A stretch of DNA of 64,000 nt. It comes from JAFDCJ01 sp049669725. GTDB taxonomy: Bacteria > Desulfobacterota > Desulfobacteria > Desulfobacterales > JAFDCJ01. The stretch covers positions 11,518 to 75,517 of the forward strand of contig JBATKU010000672.1 in assembly GCA_049669725.1 (NCBI GenBank), read 5' to 3'. The position numbers and the translations under genes were made by a program. Under the pieces are notes generated by a model. It saw only the letters and a program-made list of their open reading frames with translations, made no database searches and was not told the DNA's origin. Shown piece by piece: positions 59,067 through 64,000 of the stretch (its first letter is position 1; each line of letters starts with the position of its first letter).

Positions 59067-60371
59067 GTGAAAAAAAGGTATGACGCTATCATTATCGGGG
59101 CCGGGGTTATCGGTGCCGCCATCGCTTTCGAGTTGGCCAAAAAAGGCTACAAAACCCTTAATGTCGACAAACTGCCATCGGCCGGCTACGGATCTACCTC
59201 CGGCTCATGTGCCGTCATCCGCTTCCATTACTCCACTCCCGACGGCGTGGCCACGGCCCGGGAAGGGTATTATTACTGGATCAACTGGCCCGAATATCTG
59301 CGGGCCGAAGACGAACTCGGCCTGGTAAATTTCATTAATACCGGCTGTCTGGTGTTTAAAACCGAACTCAATCAGTACCTAAAAAATGTCATGAACAGTC
59401 TTACAGACCTCGACATTGATTATGAGGAACTGGATATCGCAGAAATTAAAGCACGCTATCCCTTTCTGGATACCCGCAAGTATTTTCCGGTAAAATTGCC
59501 CGACGACCCCGGGTTTGCAGAGGCCACCGGTGATGCTGTAGCAGGGGCCATATTTATCCCCGAGTCGGGCTATATCTCCGATCCCCAGCTTTCCACCCAC
59601 AACCTTCAGCGGGCGGCAGAGGCCAGGGGCGGCCGGTTTCTTTTCAATGCCGAGGTGGTTGATATTCATAAGGAAAACAACCGGGTGGCCGGTGTTGCAC
59701 TGAAGGACGGCACCCGGATCGATGCCCCTATTGTCGTTAATGTCGCCGGTCCGCACTCCTATATTATCAACCGCCTGGCCGGTGTGGAAGAAGGCATGAA
59801 TATCAAGACCCGGGCTCTGCGCCAGGAAGTCTGCCATATTCCGCCACCCGATGGCATGGACTACCAGAAAGAGGGGGTGATGATTTCCGACAGTGATATC
59901 GGGTGCTATTCCAGACCCGAGACGGGCAACCATATACTGGTGGGTTCGGAAGATCCGGAATGCGATGAGCGCGAATGGGTGGATCCGGACAACTATGACA
60001 GAAATTTTTCCAAACAGTGGACAGCCCAGGTTTTGCGGGAAGCGCAACGCATTAAGGGACTGCGTGTGCCGAATCAAATGCAGGGAGTGGTAGATCTTTA
60101 CGACGTTTCAGATGACTGGATCCCTATCTACGACAAATCGGATCTGGCCGGTTTTTATATGGCTGTCGGCACTTCCGGCAACCAGTATAAAAATGCCCCC
60201 GTGGCGGGGGCGATGATGGCTGAACTGATAGATAAAGTGGAGGCCGGACACGACCATGACGGCAACCCGGTACAATTCTTTATGAAATACACCGGGCGAA
60301 CCTTTAATATGGGTTTTTATTCCCGCCTGCGAGAAATTAATCCGGCCAGCAGTTTTTCGGTGGTCGGCTGA
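59067..60371 (+). CDS. FAD-dependent amine/amino-acid oxidoreductase (DAO family)
   Basis: A 434-residue DAO-fold flavoprotein. The FAD motif is AIIIGAGVIGAAIAFELAKK; YGSTSGSCAVIRFHYSTPDG contains the region where sarcosine oxidase/dehydrogenase-type enzymes hold FAD; VNVAGPHSYIINRLAG and YMAVGTSGNQYKNAPVAGAM follow. It lacks the C-terminal folate-binding (GcvT-like) domain of dimethylglycine/sarcosine dehydrogenases. With EtfAB 1.7 kb away and MttB upstream it could oxidise dimethylglycine, sarcosine or glycine-like amines, sending electrons to EtfAB. That assignment is inference. Starts with GTG after TGGAGG. Confidence 0.85.
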   Translation: MKKRYDAIIIGAGVIGAAIAFELAKKGYKTLNVDKLPSAGYGSTSGSCAVIRFHYSTPDGVATAREGYYYWINWPEYLRAEDELGLVNFINTGCLVFKTELNQYLKNVMNSLTDLDIDYEELDIAEIKARYPFLDTRKYFPVKLPDDPGFAEATGDAVAGAIFIPESGYISDPQLSTHNLQRAAEARGGRFLFNAEVVDIHKENNRVAGVALKDGTRIDAPIVVNVAGPHSYIINRLAGVEEGMNIKTRALRQEVCHIPPPDGMDYQKEGVMISDSDIGCYSRPETGNHILVGSEDPECDEREWVDPDNYDRNFSKQWTAQVLREAQRIKGLRVPNQMQGVVDLYDVSDDWIPIYDKSDLAGFYMAVGTSGNQYKNAPVAGAMMAELIDKVEAGHDHDGNPVQFFMKYTGRTFNMGFYSRLREINPASSFSVVG

Positions 60372-60403
60372 CCGGCTCACAGGCAAGGTGATTCGCCCCA
60401 ATT

Positions 60404-60558
60404 GGAATTGTGGAATACCGAAATTTTGGAATATGGGTCTTGGGGAAACGCAACATCAGGTAAATGGCAAAACTCGTCTTGAAGAATGATTTTATAATGA
60501 ATGATATCCCTTGAATACCCATTATTCCATCGTTCCACTATTCCATTATTCCATGAAT
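60404..60558. repeat. Word-array inverted-repeat element (TGGAATA type, copy 2)
   Basis: GGAATTGTGGAATACCGAAA and TTTTGGAATATGGG at the left; ACCCATTATTCCATCGTTCC and ACTATTCCATTATTCCATGA at the right. It is homologous to 20848-21003, including flanking CTCCAA/CCCCAA and a GAATACCC word. It lies between convergent genes (DAO plus, aminotransferase minus) and could end both transcripts. Confidence 0.8.
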
Positions 60559-60628
60559 GGGTTTAAAACTCAGGCCTCAAAAATTCTCCTATATTTTCAT
60601 TAAGTAATAAAAATTACGAGATGTTTAA

Positions 60629-61858
60629 CTAGGCTACGGCAATCTTTTTGGCCGCTGCGGCTGCGGCATCAATTCCGTTGCCGTCCAGCTCCTTTAACAC
60701 CGCATCCAGCCCGGCACCTAGATCCGTCTTAATTCCTTGAACCGCCAGGGCCCGGCTGATGGCAGGTATAAAAAACATAACGTTGTCGGCCGAAGAAGAA
60801 TAGCCCATCAAACCCACACGCCAGACCTTGCCGGCCAGACGTCCGAACCCGCCGCCGATATCCAGCTTGAATTTGTCCAGCAGGTAGCGCCTTAGTTTCA
60901 AATCGTCCACCCCATCGGGTATCACAACCGTATTCAGGGTCGGCAGGCGGTATTCCGGCTCGACCAGCATCTTGAGACCCAGGGCCTCAATGCCCGCCAC
61001 CAGGGCCTTGTGGTTCTTTAAATGGCGTGTAAACCGCACGTGCAGGCCTTCCTCGTGGATTAGCAGCAGCGCTTCCAGCAATGCATAATTGAGCGTGCTA
61101 GAACTGGTGTGATGGTAGACCCGCTCATCACCCCAGTATTTCTCAATCAGCGATAGATCCAGGTACCAGCTGCGCACGGCAGTTTTGCGATTCTTAACCA
61201 CTTCAACGGCCCGATCACTAAAAGTGATGGGTGCCAAACCGGGCGGGCATCCGATACATTTCTGCGAACAGCTGAAACAGACATCGACCCCCCATTTGTC
61301 CACCTTTATTTCGATCCCGCCCAGAGATGAAACCGTGTCCAGAAGAAGCATGGTACCGTATTCCCTGGCCAGCCGGGCGATGTCGTCCATGGGCTGGAGA
61401 ACACCGGTCGATGTTTCGGCATGGACGACCGTTACTAATTTGTACGACTTCTGTTTCAGTTCCGCTTCCACCCGCTGCGGATCGGTGGGCTTTCCCCATT
61501 CCTCTTCAAGAACCGTAATGTCAGCCTCCTGGCGTTCGGCCATCTGGCGGACGCGATCCCCGAAATAACCATGGGCACAAACCAGCACCCGATCTCCCGG
61601 CTCCAGCAGATTGGCGACGGCGGCTTCCATACCCGAACTGCCGGTGCCGGGCATGGCGTTGGTGATGCCGCCTTTGCGGCCGAAAACCGGCGGCAGCAGC
61701 TCACCGATGCGGTCCAAAACCTTGAGATACACAGGGTCCATGTATCCGATAACCGGTGAGGACAGGGCTTTGTATACCCGCGGATGAACATCCAGCGGCC
61801 CCGGTCCCATTAGTCTGCGCAATGGTGCTTCCTGTCGTTCTAAATTCAGCTCTGTCAT
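60629..61858 (-). CDS. Alanine-glyoxylate/serine-type aminotransferase
   Basis: A 409-residue class V aminotransferase of the alanine:glyoxylate / serine:pyruvate / (S)-ureidoglycine:glyoxylate family. PLP lysine is Lys200 in FSCSQKCIGCPPGLAP, with Asp174 (LLLDTVSSLGG) holding the pyridine ring. PGPLDVHPRVYKALSSPVIG and GTGSSGMEAAVANLL are conserved. It would link glycine or serine and glyoxylate with pyruvate and alanine. Context with sarcosine-type chemistry suggests handling of glycine or glyoxylate. The C-terminus ends in an Ala-rich helix (GNGIDAAAAAAKKIAVA). GAGG precedes the ATG. Confidence 0.88.
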   Translation of the reverse strand: MTELNLERQEAPLRRLMGPGPLDVHPRVYKALSSPVIGYMDPVYLKVLDRIGELLPPVFGRKGGITNAMPGTGSSGMEAAVANLLEPGDRVLVCAHGYFGDRVRQMAERQEADITVLEEEWGKPTDPQRVEAELKQKSYKLVTVVHAETSTGVLQPMDDIARLAREYGTMLLLDTVSSLGGIEIKVDKWGVDVCFSCSQKCIGCPPGLAPITFSDRAVEVVKNRKTAVRSWYLDLSLIEKYWGDERVYHHTSSSTLNYALLEALLLIHEEGLHVRFTRHLKNHKALVAGIEALGLKMLVEPEYRLPTLNTVVIPDGVDDLKLRRYLLDKFKLDIGGGFGRLAGKVWRVGLMGYSSSADNVMFFIPAISRALAVQGIKTDLGAGLDAVLKELDGNGIDAAAAAAKKIAVA

Positions 61859-62036
61859 GGCTTAATTTCCTCGCTTCTTTATTTTTTTCACCGCTTTCCA
61901 TCGTGACATTCCGAAATATGGGATTGCGGCGACATGGTATGAATCAACAGGTTAAGATGGTGCTTATAATGGATTCAGATGGGAGTGTCAAGAGAACTAA
62001 ATGCGGTTTTAACGGGATTTTTTCGGAATTGGCGAT
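61859..62036. other. Gap between aminotransferase and etfA genes
   Basis: About 180 bp on the minus strand between the etfA stop and the aminotransferase start. The etfB-etfA-aminotransferase order on one strand allows one operon. No terminator is clear. Confidence 0.35.
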
Positions 62037-63002
62037 TTATCTGACTTCGCCGTTGGTTGCGCCTTTCAACCTGGCGGTAAGCGCCGGCAAGATTTCAAAA
62101 AGATCGGCCGCGACAAAATAATCACATCGTTTCATGATGGCTGCTCCAGCGTCTTTATTAATGGCAATAATCATGGCGGAGGATTTCATTCCGGCAAAGT
62201 GCTGTACCGATCCGGAAATTCCGCAGGCGATATATACCTTCGGACTCACCGTTTTGCCGGTCTGCCCCACCTGCATGGCATAGGGCACCCAGCCCTCGTC
62301 CACAGCCACCCGGGATGCACCCACGGCCGCCCTCATTTTTTCAGCACACTTAAAGATGACACTGAAATTTTTTGAATTTTCCATCCCCCGGCCACCCGCA
62401 ATGATGATATCCGCCTCGGTCAGATCAACGCCGCCGGAATCTCCCTGTTTTATTTCTTTTAGCGTCAGGCCATCTTTTCTAATTTCAGCCTGAAAGGTCA
62501 CGTTCTCAGCCTGGCAAAAAGCGGGCGCCGCCTCAATGGCATTGGGCCGGATGCCGTAAATGTGAAATTCACCCTCGGTCTTCAGGGTGGCAACCGCTCT
62601 TCCGGAAAACTGTGATTTTTGCACGGTATGACCGGCAAGATCAACTGCCGAACAGTCCATTACCAGCGGGGCATTCAGGCCGGCGGCAATTCTGGGAAGC
62701 AAATTTTGGCCCTGAATGCCGGCAAGCCCCAGCAAGAAATTTATGCCAAAGTGAACCATGGCCTGGCTGACGGCCTGGGACCAGGAGACCGGATTGTAAT
62801 CAATGGGCACATCTTCGGATATGATGTCCACGATTTTATGAACACCATAAGCCTGGAGCATGTTTCTCTGATCCTCAGACAAGGTATCCAGCAAAAAGGC
62901 GTATAGCTCCCGTCCGTCACCCCGGGCAGCTGTTATGACACCGAAGTTTGTTTTTTTGATTTCTCTGTCTTTAGTTTCTATCAATATACCGACTTTTTTC
63001 AT
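62037..63002 (-). CDS. etfA: Electron transfer flavoprotein alpha subunit
   Basis: A 321-residue EtfA. The N-terminal domain is followed by the FAD-binding domain with IIAGGRGMENSKNFSVIFKC, RVAVDEGWVPYAMQVGQTGK and VYIACGISGSVQHFAGMKSS (the T/S-x-G-K-x-V-x-P...GxSGxxQH FAD motif). With EtfB it accepts electrons from flavin dehydrogenases and passes them on. The start was set at ATG 63002 because GGGAAGAATGTG lies ahead; a longer frame to 63089 adds 29 non-homologous residues. It is 140 bp after etfB. No Fe-S extension is present. Confidence 0.93.
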   Translation of the reverse strand: MKKVGILIETKDREIKKTNFGVITAARGDGRELYAFLLDTLSEDQRNMLQAYGVHKIVDIISEDVPIDYNPVSWSQAVSQAMVHFGINFLLGLAGIQGQNLLPRIAAGLNAPLVMDCSAVDLAGHTVQKSQFSGRAVATLKTEGEFHIYGIRPNAIEAAPAFCQAENVTFQAEIRKDGLTLKEIKQGDSGGVDLTEADIIIAGGRGMENSKNFSVIFKCAEKMRAAVGASRVAVDEGWVPYAMQVGQTGKTVSPKVYIACGISGSVQHFAGMKSSAMIIAINKDAGAAIMKRCDYFVAADLFEILPALTARLKGATNGEVR

Positions 63003-63142
63003 ATTCACATTCTTCCCTGTCAACTTTCTGCCGCCTAACAGGTCGCTTTGGCCAGCGGTCGATTGCCAGTCCTCATGTCTGCTTTGCAAAAATCAATTAA
63101 CGAATAACCCATAACCAATAACTGCACGATTGAATGGTTTTT

Positions 63143-63916
63143 TCAATCGTGCAAAACCCTGGCTTCTTCCTGCAGAATTCTGACTATTTCGTTCGCCACC
63201 TCATCCGGTGTGCCGCTTATTTCTCTGGCCTGGCGTTCTTCGACAGCGGGCCTTAATTCGAGGATTTCAACCCGACCCGGTGGATCTTCGAAGTTGAGGT
63301 CTTTCAAATCAATCTGTTTTATGTCCTTTTGCCGGGCTTTCATAATGGCCGGCAGGGTGGGATAATTCGGTTTGTTGAGACTTTTGCCGGCACCAATCAC
63401 GCAGGGAAGCGACAGTTCGACAACTTCCCGGGCGCCTGCTTCCATCTCGTATTCCACAATGACGGTATCCGGCTCCAGCGACAAAGAGACGACATTGGAT
63501 GCCGCCGGTATGCCGAGATTGGCTGCCAGCCGGTACATGGTCTGAAAGCCCTCGCTGTCGATGGACTCCTTACCGGTAAAAATAATGCCCGGCTGACCAT
63601 CCAATTCAATGGCCGCCTTTAATGCGGCCGCGGTAACCATGCTGTCCGGATAATCATCGGTTTTGATAAAAATCCCGCGGTCGGCCCCCATGGCCAATGC
63701 CGTCCGCAGGGTAGCCTCGGCCGCCGGGTTTCCCAGGGTCACCGCAATGACTTCTGCATCGCCGATATCACGTTTAATCCTGGCAGCTTCTTCAACGGCG
63801 TTTTCATCATAGGGATTTATGATAAAAGTAACCCTTGCATCAATCCGGTTCTCCCCCAGGATGGTAATCCTGGCCGCCGTATCCGGTACATGTTTTACGC
63901 AGACGTAGATCTTCAT
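63143..63916 (-). CDS. etfB: Electron transfer flavoprotein beta subunit
   Basis: A 257-residue EtfB. It opens with MKIYVCVKHVPDTAARITIL and NPYDENAVEEAARIKRDIGD; the AMP/signature block is TLRTALAMGADRGIFIKTD and IFTGKESIDSEGFQTMYRLA followed by SLPCVIGAGKSLNKPNYPTL. It is a normal-length partner of EtfA. It lacks the cysteine/NAD features that would mark a clearly bifurcating EtfB, though that cannot be excluded. TCAGGATACAGAAG is before the ATG. The gene is the first of the minus-strand run etfB-etfA-aminotransferase. Confidence 0.93.
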   Translation of the reverse strand: MKIYVCVKHVPDTAARITILGENRIDARVTFIINPYDENAVEEAARIKRDIGDAEVIAVTLGNPAAEATLRTALAMGADRGIFIKTDDYPDSMVTAAALKAAIELDGQPGIIFTGKESIDSEGFQTMYRLAANLGIPAASNVVSLSLEPDTVIVEYEMEAGAREVVELSLPCVIGAGKSLNKPNYPTLPAIMKARQKDIKQIDLKDLNFEDPPGRVEILELRPAVEERQAREISGTPDEVANEIVRILQEEARVLHD

Positions 63917-64000
63917 CTTCTGTATCCTGAGGTAGATCTGCTATTATCCAACGCAGCAATAAACAGCCAATTATCAGCCAGCAGACTTTAGTCCCCATGC
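63917..64000. other. Upstream of etfB, no feature
   Basis: Eighty-four bases of 5' region for etfB at the window end. No promoter could be supported. Confidence 0.3.

Noticed and set aside
1..64000. CRISPR array, prophage, rRNA operon or complete insertion sequence
   Set aside because: No repeat-spacer periodicity, phage structural gene, rRNA sequence or transposase frame was seen.

Overview
The window looks like a chromosomal segment of a Desulfobacterota (former Deltaproteobacteria) bacterium, most likely an anaerobic, sulfate-reducer-type Desulfobacterales relative. This rests on gene content and order: infC-rpmI-rplT-pheS-pheT followed by a MerR regulator; rimP-nusA-infB-ylxP-rbfA-nrnA-truB-rpsO-pnp-M16 protease-dut; a non-pyrrolysine MttB methyltransferase beside an FAD amine dehydrogenase and EtfAB; and many iron-sulfur and PLP enzymes. 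No rRNA, CRISPR array, prophage or complete insertion sequence was seen. The taxonomic call is inference; no database search was possible.

Layout. 1-3.2 kb: a partial YkgJ-like metal-cluster protein and a dGTPase-like HD hydrolase (minus strand), then an orphan HsdR N-terminal-like protein and a nucleoside deaminase. 3.4-9.1 kb: translation block infC (AUA start), rpmI, rplT, pheS, pheT, merR-like. 9.4-22.5 kb: tRNA-Gly(CCC), then the long transcription/translation/RNA-decay operon ending in an M16 protease, dUTPase and an MBL-fold hydrolase. 22.7-25.8 kb: a stress-flavoured patch with an RRM protein, an Hsp20-like protein, a J-domain protein whose HPD motif reads HPE, an Hsp20 3' remnant and small unknown proteins. 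26.5-35.5 kb: lysine 6-transaminase, acyl-ACP thioesterase, TPR protein, SpoT-like HD protein, PepD dipeptidase, and a GlpA-like flavoprotein followed by an SdhB/FrdB-like Fe-S protein. 35.6-42.7 kb: DUF1971, cNMP/CBS/DUF294 sensor plus exonuclease, SDR, GNAT, QueG-like Fe-S protein, YdcZ-type membrane protein, arginase-like protein. 43.0-47.7 kb (minus strand): a four-gene ACP-dependent acyl cassette (GNAT, ACP, FkbH-like, MaoC-SDR fusion). 47.7-54.7 kb: AT-rich accessory region with PHP, ICMT-like methyltransferase, a hybrid histidine kinase, a DUF4143 ATPase and an SGNH esterase. 54.9-63.9 kb: EamA transporter and a probable methylated-amine/amino-acid catabolism cluster (mttB, Cys/Met PLP enzyme, FAD oxidoreductase on plus; aminotransferase, etfA, etfB on minus).

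The most unusual feature is not a gene. At least ten intergenic gaps hold elements of about 80-480 bp whose two ends are degenerate tandem arrays of a short word (for example GGGTTCA, TGGAATA, GGTGTCA, GAACATCG, TGCCTAAA, TAGCTCA) lying in inverted orientation, so each could fold into a long imperfect hairpin. Each family uses a different word but the same architecture. One of them carries a nested element with terminal and internal inverted repeats, resembling a miniature transposable element. Other points of interest are the infC AUA start, six exact 24-bp tandem repeats at the end of nusA, the FkbH/ACP/MaoC-SDR/GNAT cassette, the HPE J-protein, and an arginase-like protein lacking a metal-ligand histidine.
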